Shown here: positions 45,775 to 57,286 of the stretch, in pieces
How positions within the stretch are numbered: the stretch's first letter is position 1
How the letters are laid out: the number at the start of each line of letters is the position of its first letter
NCBI GenBank assembly: GCA_020796225.1
Contig: CM036753.1
Coordinates: 78,699,441-78,763,440, forward strand
DNA: 64,000 nucleotides
Source: Arion vulgaris
Taxonomy: Eukaryota > Mollusca > Gastropoda > Stylommatophora > Arionidae
Direction of reading: 5' to 3'
The notes under the pieces: generated by a model
Databases searched by the model: none
Told to the model about the DNA's origin: nothing
Seen by the model: only the letters and a program-made list of their open reading frames with translations
Program-made: the position numbers and the translations under genes

Positions 45775-46105
45775 TCAAGTTATATATTTACTAGATTTTT
45801 CATTGTTTCTCTTCCGTTCTATTTCTAGTTTTTATGTGTGCTTTTTGTGTTACATTTATTTCGTTATTCGTTTTTATTCCCAGATTTTCGTTTTTATTTC
45901 CAGATTTTCATTAGAAACGTTTGTTTTGGTCGTCCATTTGTTTTTAAAATTTGTCACTCCTGTTGTTCGTTTGCTTGATAAAGGCCTTGTTGGTCGAAAC
46001 GTTGCTGATTTTGTCATTGTTTTTGTAATTTGTAAAACTACAGAACTTTGTGATTACGTGTTTTGCCAATCAAATAGTTTACTGCAGTCTCATCTATTTT
46101 GTGAG
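45775..46105 (+). mobile_element. Penelope pLTR, plus orientation
   Basis: Right inverted arm, collinear with the coding fragment. Core CTTGATAAAGGCC and GGTCGAAACG at about 45975-46005. Confidence 0.8.
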
Positions 46106-46990
46106 TATTTGAACAGAAACTGCCACTCTTGCATAAGACTTTACAGTCACCAAAGAAGCTTCGGAAGCACCTATCCAGCGACACAGTTCTATGGTTCATC
46201 GAGAATAAAAAAAAGCCGAATACTGTTATTTACAACGCTAGCGATATATATCATTCAAGTTATAGTATAAATATGAAAACAGACCCAAAAATACAACGTA
46301 ATATATACACATATATTGCAACAAAAGCTATTAAAACAATAATAGAATTCATCATGAGATAGCTTTACAAACATTTCAAACGATCACAAGAAAATAAGAT
46401 GTCCAGTTACCTTCAAGCAAAAAAACCACACAAATAATATGGGATACCATCAAACATTGGTAGCTGTTTACAGTTTGAAATGTGAGCGTACCTTCTGTCA
46501 CTAAAACCAATTCCTATGTTATGTTGATGTTATGTTAATCTCTTGCTAATTTGTCATTTAGTCACCAAACTCACAACATGTTTTATTTACGTGTCTTCTC
46601 ATAGTGTTTCAAATATGTTTAAGTAGCTATAATCAAAATAAAGTGTGTGACAAAAGTTGTTCGGTTTTTTAAACATTGTTGTATTTTTTATAAGAAAATA
46701 GAAACCGTAAAATAACAATTCCACCGGCTCTATCTACAATTATTCAAATTCTCTAAACATTATTGAAATTTAAACACAAGATGCTAAATACCACTGAAGA
46801 TATAAAACTATAAAGTGTTATCAAATGTGTGCACATCGTTATTTAATACAATCAGAACGTCCTGAATGTAAGAGGAAATCCTGGTGTTAGTGTAATTGCT
46901 TCACAAAAATAGACACTGGTAGTGTGGAAATTATGAGAAGTTTTTTCCTTCATTTTTGTTAAAAACCTAACGTTATTTTTGTGGAATCAT
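46106..46990. other. AT-rich intergenic sequence
   Basis: No recognisable coding or repeat. Short frames here have no family features. Confidence 0.45.
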
Positions 46991-46993
46991 TCT

Positions 46994-47257
46994 TCTTCTT
47001 TTTCTTCGATCGCTCCACAGCGACCACTTGTTAACCACTCTTTGTGATTTGTATGTGATCTAAGCCTAAGAACGATTGTATGTTGTACCAGTTATGCGTC
47101 TACAAGTAAGCCAGCACATCCGATTTCTGCGACGTTTTTTTATTTACTAGGGTTGCTTCCCTAGGTCCCTACATCAGTCGCCTCCTACGACATGTCTTGT
47201 AGGTCGCAGTGGTGCTATTCTTTGCTTCCCTTGTGGACCCTGGCACCACCACACTGG
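46994..47257 (-). repeat. SINE (family 2)
   Basis: Tail TTCTTCTTTTTCTTC, 'CAGTTATGCGTCTACAAGTA', core 'AGTCGCCTCCTACGACATGT', head TGTGGTGGTGCCAGGG. TGGAATCA flanks both sides. Confidence 0.82.
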
Positions 47258-47324
47258 CGTTTGGAATCAGGTAATTTTGAAAGCTTATTTATTCCAGCAG
47301 AAATTTGTATCAAACTCTTATAAA

Positions 47325-47560
47325 TATCTAAGAAAGTGTTAGGAACAACTTCAGCCCTATGTTTCATTAGAAACTATGAATTGACAAGAAAGTGTTACGA
47401 ACAACTTCAGCCCTATGTTTCATTAGAAACTATGAATTGACAAGAAAGTGTTACGAACAACTTCAGCCCTATGTTTCATTATAAACTATGAATTGACAAG
47501 AAATTGTTACGAACAACTTCAGCCCTATGTTTCATTATAAACTATGAACTGACAAACTAA
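47325..47560. repeat. 56-bp tandem repeat, about 4 units
   Basis: 'GAACAACTTCAGCCCTATGT' and 'ACTATGAATTGACAAGAAA' recur with few changes. Confidence 0.93.
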
Positions 47561-47609
47561 TATAAATGTTTGTGATAAATTGTAGCTATGGCCTATGTTT
47601 TATTGGGAA

Positions 47610-47832
47610 CAGAAGGTAATACTGAAAAAAAGAGCAGAATATAACAAGGTCCTTTTCTGGAAATCACAGGGACAGCGAAAGAGAGGAAGACCTAGAAATA
47701 TATGGAGACGAGATTTGGAGGCAGAGTTCAACAATATAAAGAAGAGATGGAGGTAGTTAGATATAGGAAGACTTGGCATGAGTTGGTTGAGGTCCTATTT
47801 TTCCTAATCGGGGTTAAAAAGGCATATGAGAA

Positions 47833-47835
<3 letters not shown>
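47610..47835 (+). pseudogene. LINE tail (family D)
   Basis: Encodes WKSQGQRKRGRPRNIWRRDL, then EAEFNNIKKRWR and a stop. Confidence 0.75.
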
Positions 47836-47866
<31 letters not shown>

Positions 47867-47890
47867 AGATAGATAAAGAGACACACACAA
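47836..47890. repeat. (GATA)n/(GA)n microsatellite
   Basis: AGATAGATAGATAGA followed by GA repeats and CA repeats. Confidence 0.9.
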
Positions 47891-47995
47891 AGCAGTTTAT
47901 AACAATCATAAACCTACATACTGTTCGCAACTTGCTGAAAGTGGCTGAGGATATAAGCACTTCCGGAGATCAGTGAAGATAACAGTAATCCCCAA

Positions 47996-48663
47996 CATAG
48001 AGACAGACAGACAAGTTTGGCAAGTGTTCAACAACATAGAGGCAGACAGACAAGTTTGGCAAGTGTTCAACAACATAGAGACAGACAGACAAGTTTGGCA
48101 AGTGTTCAACAACATAGAGACAGACAGACAAGTTTGGCAAGTGTTCAACAACATAGAGACAGACAGACAAGTTTGGCAGGTGTTCAACAACATAGAGACA
48201 GACAGACAAGTTTGGCAAGTGTTCAACAACATAGAGACAGACAGACAAGTTTGGCAAGTGTTCAACAACATAGAGACATACATACAAGTTTGGCAAGTGT
48301 TCAACAACATAGAGACAGACAGACAAGTTTGGCAAGTGTTCAACAACATAGAGACAGACAGACAAGTTTGGCAGGTGTTCAAGAACATAGAGACAGACAG
48401 ACAAGTTTGGCAGGTGTTCAACAACATAGAGACAGACATACAAGTTTGGCAAGTGTTCAACAACATAGAGACAGACAGACAAGTTTGGCAGGTGTTCAAG
48501 AACATAGAGACAGACAGACAAGTTTGGCAAGTGTTCAACAACATAGAGACAGACAGACAAGTTTGACAAGTGTTCAACAACATAGAGACAGACAGACAAG
48601 TTTGGCAAGTGTTCAACAATATAGAGACAGACAGACAAGTTTGGCAAGTGTTCAACAACATAT
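47996..48663. repeat. 39-bp minisatellite, block 1
   Basis: Units of AACATAGAGACAGACAGACA and AGTTTGGCAAGTGTTCA, about 17 copies. The 13-codon period gives frames of over 200 codons on both strands that are not genes. Confidence 0.96.
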
Positions 48664-50145
48664 AATAGCCGTCCATCGCAATCGATGATGACAACAATCT
48701 CAGACGTGTGCTGTTGCACCTCTCTGGTGTGTGCGGAGGTGACTGTAGAGTCCAATCCTAGAACAGAATCCCCGACCACAGGTCGATACATGATCAAGGT
48801 TAGACATGTGCGTGTTGTGTGCTCTGTCTTTTCGCGCTGCTCGTTTTCTCTGTGACTCAACAATACGATGATTCTCAGCTATTCGGGTTCTCTTTTGTTG
48901 TTACAGCGCCACATTTGGCGATCTTGCGCAAGGATTCCCAGCACGTATTGTCTATATCAAAGCATTTCAGAGACACTTTAAGAGTGTCTTTAAAGCGTTT
49001 TTCTGTCCACCAGCTAAACGTCTGCCCCTTCAAGCTCGCCATACATCAATTGTTTTGGGATGCGTTTATCAGGCATCCGAGCAACGTGACCGACCCATCT
49101 CACTTGGGCCTTCTGCAACAGGGTGTTGACGCTTGGGATCTTTGCTCTTGTGAGGACTTCGCTGTCTGGAATTTTGTCCTGCCATTTTATTTTTAGTATT
49201 CTGCGTAGACAGCTTGTGTGGAAATGGTTTAATTTTCTTGCGTGTCTGCTATACACTGTCCATGTCTCGCTTGCGTACAGCAGCGTGGTTAGCACTATGG
49301 CCTGGTAAACTTTCAGCTTTGTGACTATGCTTATCCCCTTCCGTTCCCACACAGTGACACGTAACCTTCCGAACGCAGCACTGGCTTTGGATATCCTATT
49401 GTTGACCTCAGAATCTATGTTTGCCGATCTGGATAGGAGGCTGCCAAGATAAGCAAAGTTGTCCGTTGACTGGAGACGCTGGTGTTTAATGTTGATGACT
49501 GGATTGTAATACTGTTCTCTAGGGGCGGGCTGGAACATGACCTCTGTTTTTGGTGTTAATGGTGAGACCAAACCTATCACAGGCCATTGAGAACTTGTCC
49601 ATGTAAGTCTGCATTTCTTCCGCAGAGTTGGTAGCGAGGGCGCAGTCATCAGCAAACAACAGGTTTGAGATAGTTGATTCTTTTACCTTGGTGAAGGATT
49701 TTAACCTCCGAAGATTGAATAGATTTCCGTCTGTCCTGTATCTAATCTTTACCCCATGTTCGTCGCCTTCCCAAAAGACATCCGTGAGCATGGCAGCAAA
49801 CATCATGATGAAGAGTGTTGGGGCCAGTACACAGCCCTGTTTGACGCCGTTGGTGACATGAAAGGCTTCCGACAGCTCCCCTTCATCAAGTACACGTGCC
49901 ATCATGCCCTCGTGAAACTGTTGGACGATCTTGATGAATTTCACCGGGCATCCAAATTTTTCCATGATCTTCCATAGACCCTCTCTGTTGACCGTGTCAG
50001 ATCGACAAAGACCATGTAAAGGTTACGGTGCTGCTCTTGGCATTTTTCCGGTAATTGGCGAGCAGCAAATATCATGTCTGCTGTTCCACGACCTGCTCTG
50101 AAGCCACATTGGGTCTCAGGGAGTAAGTCCTGAGTCCAGGGAACA
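48664..50145 (-). pseudogene. Non-LTR retrotransposon RT and C2H2 tail, copy 1
   Basis: Minus strand, 5' to 3': PETQCGFRAGRGTADMIFAA near 50110; a damaged motif A (VFVDL then a deletion); MEKFGCPVKFIKIVQQFHEG; VKQGCVLAPTLF; the FADD box in NLLFADDCALATNS; the thumb LYASETWTVYSRHARKLNHF; RWVGHVARMPDKRIPKQLMY; and the C-terminal tail that ends at the minisatellite. In this copy the zinc finger is damaged near 48780. Several frameshifts. No endonuclease domain is present. Confidence 0.9.
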
Positions 50146-51008
50146 ACATAGAGAGAGATAGACAAGTTTGGCAAGTGTTCAACAACATAGAGACAGACAG
50201 ACAAGTTTGGCAAGTGTTCAACAACATAGAGACAGACAGACAAGTTTGGCAGGTGTTCAAGAACATAGAGACAGACAGACAAGTTTGGCAAGTGTTCAAC
50301 AACATAGAGACAGACAGACAAGTTTGACAAGTGTTCAACAACATAGAGACAGACAGACAAGTTTGGCAAGTGTTCAACAACATAGAGACAGACAGACAAG
50401 TTTGGCAAATGTTCAACAACATAGAGACAGACAGACAAGTTTGGCAGGTGTTCAACAACATAGAGACAGACATACAAGTTTGGCAAGTGTTCAACAACAT
50501 AGAGACAGACAGACAAGTTTGGCAGGTGTTCAAGAACATAGAGACAGACAGACAAGTTTGGCAGGTGTTCAAGAACATAGAGACAGACAGACAAGTTTGG
50601 CAAGTGTTCAACAACATAGAGACAGACAGACAAGTTTGACAAGTGTTCAACAACATAGAGACAGACAGACAAGTTTGGCAAGTGTTCAACAACATAGAGA
50701 CAGACAGACAAGTTTGGCAAGTGTTCAACAACATAGAGACAGACAGACAAGTTTGGCAGGTGTTCAACAACATAGAGACAGACATACAAGTTTGGCAAGT
50801 GTTCAACAACATAGAGACAGACAGACAAGTTTGGCAGGTGTTCAAGAACATAGAGACAGACAGACAAGTTTGGCAAGTGTTCAACAACATAGAGACAGAC
50901 AGACAAGTTTGACAAGTGTTCAACAACATAGAGACAGACAGACAAGTTTGGCAAGTGTTCAACAATATAGAGACAGACAGACAAGTTTGGCAAGTGTTCA
51001 ACAACATA
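50146..51008. repeat. 39-bp minisatellite, block 2
   Basis: About 22 units, the same as block 1, inserted between two LINE copies. One minus frame (49941-51212) runs from the LINE tail through the array into the next LINE's RT. Confidence 0.96.
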
Positions 51009-52494
51009 TAATAGCCGTCCATCGCAATCGATGATGACAACAATCTCAGACGTGTGCTGTTGCACCTCTCTGGTGTGTGCGGAGGTGACTGTAGAGTCCA
51101 ATCCTAGAACAGAATCCCCGACCACAGGTGGGGCATACATGAACAAGGTTAGACATGTGCGTGTTGTGTGCTCTGTCTTTTCGCGCTGCTCGTTTTCTCT
51201 GTGACTCAACAATACGATGATTCTCAGCTATTCGGGTTCCTCTTTTGTTGTTACAGCGCCACATTTGACGATCTTGCGCAAGGATTTCCAGCACGTATTG
51301 TCTATATCAAAGCATTTCAGAGACACTTTAAGAGTGTCTTTAAAGCGTTTTTCTGTCCACCAGCTAAACGTCTGCCCCTTCAAGCTCGCCATACATCAAT
51401 TGTTTTGGGATGCGTTTATCAGGCATCCGAGCAACGTGACCGACCCATCTCACTTGGGCCTTCTGCAACAGGGTGTTGACGCTTGGGATCTTTGCTCTTG
51501 TGAGGACTTCGCTGTCTGGAATTTTGTCCTGCCATTTTATTTTTAGTATTCTGCGTAGACAGCTTGTGTGGAAATGGTTTAATTTTCTTGCGTGTCTGCT
51601 ATACACTGTCCATGTCTCGCTTGCGTACAGCAGCGTGGTTAGCACTATGGCCTGGTAAACTTTCAGCTTTGTGACTATGCTTATCCCTTCCGTTCCCACA
51701 CAGTGACACGTAACCTTCCGAACGCAGCACTGGCTTTGGATATCCTATTGTTGACCTCAGAATCTATGTTTGCCGATCTGGATAGGAGGCTGCCAAGATA
51801 AGCAAAGTTGTCCGTTGACTGGAGACGCTGGTGTTTAATGTTGATGACTGGATCGTAATACTGTTCTCTAGGGGCGGGCTGGAACATGACCTCTGTTTTT
51901 GGTGTTAATGGTGAGACCAAACCTATCACAGGCCATTGAGAACTTGTCCATGTAAGTCTGCATTTCTTCCGCAGAGTTGGTAGCGAGGGCGCAGTCATCA
52001 GCAAACAACAGGTTTGAGATAGTTGATTCTTTTACCTTGGTGAAGGATTTTAACCTCCGAAGATTGAATAGATTTCCGTCTGTCCTGTATCTAATCTTTA
52101 CCCCATGTTCGTCGCCTTCCCAAAAGACATCCGTGAGCATGGCAGCAAACATCATGATGAAGAGTGTTGGGGCCAGTACACAGCCCTGTTTGACGCCGTT
52201 GGTGACATGGAAGGCTTCCGACAGCTCCCTTTCATCAAGTACACGTGCCATCATGCCCTCGTGAAACTGTTGGACGATCTTGATGAATTTCACCGGGCAT
52301 CCAAATTTTTCCATGATCTTCCATAGACCCTCTCTGTTGACCGTGTCAGATCGACAAAGACCATGTAAAGGTTACGGTGCTGCTCTTGGCATTTTCCTGT
52401 AATTGGCGAGCAGCAAATATCATGTCTGCTGTTCCACGACCTGCTCTGAAGCCACATTGGGTCTCAGGGAGTAAGTCCTGAGTCCAGGGAACAA
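51009..52494 (-). pseudogene. Non-LTR retrotransposon RT and C2H2 tail, copy 2
   Basis: Almost identical to 48664-50145, offset about 2349 bp. The C2H2 finger is intact here: VCPTCGRGFCSRIGLYSHLR then TH. It shares the same motif A deletion and most frameshifts, so the duplication is recent and post-dates inactivation. A one-base loss at about 51688 is private to this copy. Confidence 0.92.
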
Positions 52495-52585
52495 CATAGA
52501 GAGAGATAGACAAGTTTGGCAAGTGTTCAACAACATAGAGACAGACAGACAAGTTTGACAAGTGTTCAACAACATAGAGACAGAC
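52495..52585. repeat. 39-bp minisatellite, block 3
   Basis: About two units at the outer edge of the duplicated block. Confidence 0.9.
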
Positions 52586-52807
52586 ATGCTTACAAAATGT
52601 TAAAAATAAAAGTTGTGTCGCTAGAAGTTAGAAACATTAATTTTTATAACATAATATTATATATTTTATAATATATTACTTGTGTATACGTTAAATGTAT
52701 ATATGATATGTATATATTTAATTATTATTGTTTATCTTCTTTTTACATTCCTTGTTGCCTTTCAGGAAGGTCAGAAGTTCACTATTGAATCAGTAGTAAT
52801 AAAGGTG

Positions 52808-53005
52808 GTGGCGTCTGTGGCTTAGGGGGTAGTGACTCGGTCTATTAACCTCGTCGTTCTGAGTTCGAATCACGCTGCGGACAGTTTGATTGCAAATTGT
52901 TTCGCGTGGATTTTTACAAAAGGGCAATGGCACCACCCGTTCAGAAAGCAATGCCAACCTACTGAATGTAATAATGCCTAGAAAAATCACAAACAGCGTT
53001 AACTT
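52808..53005 (+). repeat. tRNA-derived SINE (family 4)
   Basis: GGCGTCTGTGGCTTAGGGGG head, GAGTTCGAATCACG B-box, then 'TTCAGAAAGCAATGCCAACC'. Confidence 0.88.
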
Positions 53006-53084
53006 AGTAATAAAGGTATTTAAGTAGTAAGAAGAAAACGTAGTTTATCACACCACACTTTTTAATAAAAGACGGTTTGATTCC

Positions 53085-53305
53085 ATTGTACTAGGTTTCA
53101 CAATATGATTCGGTTTTTCTCCGTAGAAATGGCACGCCACATGCCTAGATTATTGCACAAAGAATGAATTCCATAGTTCCGACAACAAGCATAGGGATTT
53201 CGTTAAAACAAGGCACTCGTGAACTGAACAGTGTGGTTCGTATAAACCCACCACCTTCGGAACACACAACAGCGACGTAAATACTTAGCCACATAGCTTC
53301 TTGCA
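53085..53305 (-). repeat. tRNA-derived SINE (family 3), decayed
   Basis: 'TTGATTCCATTGTACTAGG' and 'CCATAGTTCCGACAACAAGC' in minus orientation. Confidence 0.7.
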
Positions 53306-53496
53306 TACAGACTCGTTAACTATTATTATAAAGTAAAGCCCTGACATTATCGGAGAATGAATGCACATTCGTGAGTATGTATGCGTGTGTGTTATTTGCT
53401 TCGTTAAGCCACTAGCATCTCTACTTTATAATATTCATTTACTGTATTGTACAAGACAAATAGTTTGTAATCAGGTAAGGAATAATAGAAAGGATA

Positions 53497-53822
53497 CATT
53501 ATAAAAATAACAGAGGCAGTGAAATGTACGAAATGTACACCAGAAAAAGTTAATTGCATACCCCAGCTTTTAAACGCTGTTTGTGATTTTCTAGGCATTA
53601 TTACGTTCAGTAGTTTGCCATTGCTTTCTGAACGGGTGGTGCCATCGTCCTTTGTAAAAATCCACACGAAACAATTTGCAACCAAACTGTCCGCAGCGTG
53701 ATTCGAACTCAGAACGTCGGGGTTAATAGACCGAGTCATTATCCCCTAGGCCACAGATGCCACCGTACACCAGAACATTATAAAAATATCAGAGACAGTG
53801 AAATGTACGAAATGTACACCAG
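53497..53822. repeat. 48-bp direct repeats enclosing a SINE (family 4)
   Basis: 'CAGTGAAATGTACGAAATGT' with flanks occurs at 53497-53545 and 53775-53822. Between them is a family 4 SINE in minus orientation (53565-53765; B-box GAGTTCGAATCACG). Confidence 0.82.
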
Positions 53823-54255
53823 AGCACATTCTAGAAATGTCTTGATTCTAAAGCTGTGTGATAACCCAGGATGAGAGAAAGAAATAAAGAGAAGAAAATA
53901 TATCAAGGTAAATTGGTACACAATAAAGTAAAGATAATAAGGTAAACTATAACATATTAAAGATTTGTCCAAGCGAATGATATTCTCCTGTACACACTTA
54001 ATCTAAACTGTTGAATCTATGTCAAACACATCACTTGTTACCGCAAGCCTGTTCCGACAGAATGAAACTTAAACTGATAGTAAGTCCCTTCTTATTTACA
54101 TAACAAAGTGCGTCGTCACTGTCTCAAACAGCTTAACATTAGCCGGAGCACACAAACACATTCTAGTTGACTCGTGTACAGTACTCACACACACTGAGAT
54201 TGGCGATTTGTTTGTTCATTTTTAACCTAATCTTCTTCCTGCTATTTAGTATGTG
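53823..54255. other. No recognisable feature
   Basis: AT-rich; no match. Confidence 0.4.
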
Positions 54256-55338
54256 TCCCAGATACATTTCAAATAATCGTAGTAGACGAGGGTATGAGTT
54301 AGCATTGACGGTTAGAGACGGCCGTTGTCCCAGATACATTTCAAATAATCGTAGTAGACGAGGGTATGAGTTAGCATTGACGGTTAGAGACGCCTTGTCT
54401 CAGATACATTCAAATAATCGTGAACGGGTATGAGTTACATGGCGGTTAGAGACAGCCGTTGTCTCAGATACATTTCAAATAATCGTAGTAGACGAGGGTA
54501 TGAGTTAGCATTGACGGTTAGAGACGGCCGTTGTCCCAGATACATTTCAAATAATCGTAGTAGACGAGGGTATGAGTTAGCATTGATGGTTAGAGACGGC
54601 CGTTGTCCCCAGATACATTTCAAATAATCGGTAGAGAGTATGAGGATGACGTTAGAGCAGCCGTTGTCTCAGATACATTATAATCGTAGTAGACGAGGAT
54701 GAGTTAGCATTGACGGTTAGAGACGGCCGTTGTCCCAGAAACATTTCAAATAATCGAGACGAGGTATGATTGCATGAGTTAGAGCGCGTTGTCCCAATAC
54801 ATTTAATAATCGTAGTAGACGAAGGTATGAGTTAGCATTGACGTAAACGGCCGTTGCCAGATACATTTCAAATAACGTGTAGCAGGTATGAGTAGCTTGA
54901 CGTGTTACAGACGGCCGTTGTCAGATCTTCAAATAATCGTAGTAGACGAGGGTATGAGTTAGCATTGACGGTTAGAGACGGCCGTTGTCCCAGATACATT
55001 TCAAATAATCGTAGTAGACGAGGGTATGAGTTAGCATTGACGGTTAGAGACGGCCGTTGTCCCAGATACATTTCAAATAATCGTAGTAGACGAGGGTATG
55101 AGTTAGAATTGACGGTTAGAGACGGCCGTTGTCCCAGATACATTTCAAATAATCGTAGTAGACGAGGGTATGAGTTAGCATTAACGGTTAGAGACGGCCG
55201 TTGTCCCAGATACATTTCAAATAATCGTAGTGGACGAGGGTATGCGTTAGCATTGGCGGTTAGAGACGGCCGTTGTCCCAGATACATTTCAAATAATCGT
55301 AGTGGACGAAGGTATGCGTTAGCATTGACCGCAGTCTC
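54256..55338. repeat. 72-bp minisatellite, about 15 units, degraded centre
   Basis: Units contain CAGATACATTTCAAATAATC, GTAGTAGACGAGGGTATGAG and GGTTAGAGACGGCCGTTGTC. Outer units are nearly identical; units between about 54390 and 54940 have scattered small deletions. Confidence 0.95.
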
Positions 55339-55364
55339 TACAATTAATTAGATCTGATTGATTG

Positions 55365-55487
55365 ATTGAAACGACCATCATTATTGCACTTTGGTGAGTA
55401 ACCATGTGTGCTTCGATCTCTTTCTTACACAGGAATATTTCAGTGACAGTCACGAACTCCATAGCACCGGCGAGGGTCCCCAATGTT
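55365..55487 (+). repeat. Short dispersed repeat (family 7)
   Basis: TTGATTGATTG start, 'TTTGGTGAGTAACCATGTGT', 'ATAGCACCGGCGAGGGTCCC'. Matches 14930-15075. Confidence 0.6.
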
Positions 55488-55838
55488 ATTTAGAATATGG
55501 TAGCAATATTTGTAGGAATTTTATGTTTTCTGAAAATTTTTAATGAATTTTGCCCGCTCAGTGGCTTTCCAGCCTGCTCTTCACGATTTTAAACTGCCAA
55601 GTGTTCTTGAACACAGGAAATACGTTTTATCTTCCGTCTCCGATAGCACTAGGAACTCGATCTCGTCTACACTGAGATCGATGATCTCTAGAAAAATATC
55701 CCAATGGCTCGACGAGGGAGCGAACCAAGTGTCTTTTTAGGCACAAGCTTTATTTTTGGCCCATGCTTACCTCAACCCTGAGATTTAGCTCAAAGAGTTA
55801 TCACATTCGTTATCGGCGACGCTCTTCTCACATCAACT
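55488..55838. other. Short unrecognised open frame
   Basis: A 65-codon plus frame (55543-55740, MNFARSVAFQPALHDFKLPS...) has no recognisable domain or context. Probably chance or repeat remnant. Confidence 0.3.
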
Positions 55839-55839
55839 G

Positions 55840-56262
55840 AGATATAATGTTGCATGGTATCAAGTTCAGATCTCATGAGATATAATGTTGCATGGTATCA
55901 AGTTCAGATCTCATGAGATATAATGTTGCATGGTATCAAGTTCAGATCTCATGAGATATAATGTTGCATGGTATCAAGTTCAGATCTCATGAGATATAAT
56001 GTTGCATGGTATCAAGTTCAGATCTCATGAGATATAATGTTGCATGGTATCAAGTTCAGATCTCATGAGATATAATGTTGCATGGTATCAAGTTCAGATC
56101 TCATGAGATATAATGTTGCATGGTATCAAGTTCAGATCTCATGAGATATAATGTTGCATGGTATCAAGTTCAGATCTCATGAGATATAATGTTGCATGGT
56201 ATCAAGTTCAGATCTCATGAGATATAATGTTGCATGGTATCAAGTTCAGATCTCATTGATCT
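55840..56262. repeat. 38-bp minisatellite, 11 near-perfect units
   Basis: Units ATAATGTTGCATGGTATCAA plus GTTCAG and the 12-bp palindrome ATCTCATGAGAT at each junction. Confidence 0.97.
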
Positions 56263-56334
56263 TAGAAGAATAGCTCATGCAAATATAACTTGAAAATGAA
56301 AAAACATACTTTGCGCAAATTCACTAACATTGCC

Positions 56335-56490
56335 ACTGCAGAAAAGAATACTCAAGTGCTTTATTGAACTAATAACTATATATGGCAGTGAAGCATGACC
56401 ATTAAACAGTCAATAAGATCACTGTAAGCTACAGAGATGTGATTTCGCAGAAGAATGCTGAAAATATCATGGACAGCGATGTGAGCAAGG
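56335..56490 (+). pseudogene. LINE thumb fragment
   Basis: Remnants of 'LITIYGSEA', 'LQRCEM.FRRRMLKISWTAM' in shifting frames, the region after the RT palm in non-LTR elements. Confidence 0.6.
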
Positions 56491-57007
56491 TTTACAACAG
56501 TTCTGTCCAGCGGTTTTGCATATTAGGGCGCACCTGGCTGCGGAGGAGTCGGCACCAAAAGGTGGCGATTGCAATAACAATAATAGTAATATAGTAATAG
56601 TAATATTAAGCGAAATAATAACAGATGAAAACTTAATACGGTTGAAATGTTTCATAAACAATTTATTGCACTTACACAATTAATGTGAAGTTCAACACAG
56701 CATATTCGCTGCAAGTTGAAGACATTATGGTTTTCAGTAAAAATTCAGCATTTACAGGATATTCAACATTAAATTGTTATGATTAGTTAAGAAATATCGC
56801 TCTACATGATTTTTGTTTCAACTAACTGAATCGCTACCATTGCGCAACAAACAAACGTATTTACTTTTGTATTCAATAAAGCTATACTTACACTTCTATT
56901 CAGAATTGAAGGGAAAAACCAGTTCCCTAGTCGTTTAGTCATGTGATGTTATTACATATGTTATTAGTTATTAACTGTTGCACACCTTTTGCAGTTAGAA
57001 CAGATTC
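56491..57007. other. No recognisable feature
   Basis: AT-rich with an AATAATAGTAATA low-complexity run near 56575-56610. Confidence 0.45.
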
Positions 57008-57019
57008 AGTTATAATATC

Positions 57020-57274
57020 TTCTTCGTCTTCTTTGTGTTCATTCTTTATGACCAATTTTAATCACTCTTTGTGATATGTTTGATCTTTGCCAAGAATGTG
57101 TATACGTTGCACATTAGTTTGGTAGGCCCCTAATCGCATAAACTTCTACACGTTTAGGACATGTGCCTCCGACTTCACCCAAACCTCCTTAGTCACCTCT
57201 TACGACGTGAGTGGCAAGTAACAGTGGTTCTATTCTTTACACCCTATATTTGGGCCCCGGTAACCACTCGGGCG
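57020..57274 (-). repeat. SINE (family 1), full length, 12-bp TSD
   Basis: Flanked by AGTTATAATATC (57008-57019 and 57275-57286). Minus head CGCCCGAGTGGTTACCGGGG; core CGTCGTAAGAGGTGACTAAG. Confidence 0.9.
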
Positions 57275-57286
57275 AGTTATAATATC

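Noticed and set aside
47906..48863. Long Cys-rich repeat proteins (263 and 297 codons) on the minus strand and counterparts on the plus strand
   Set aside because: All run through the 39-bp array and LINE remnants; open in several frames on both strands at once.
54167..55351. Arg-rich repeat proteins such as 'RSRRGYELALTVRDGRCPRY'
   Set aside because: 72-bp minisatellite frames on both strands, with no start context and frames lost in the centre.
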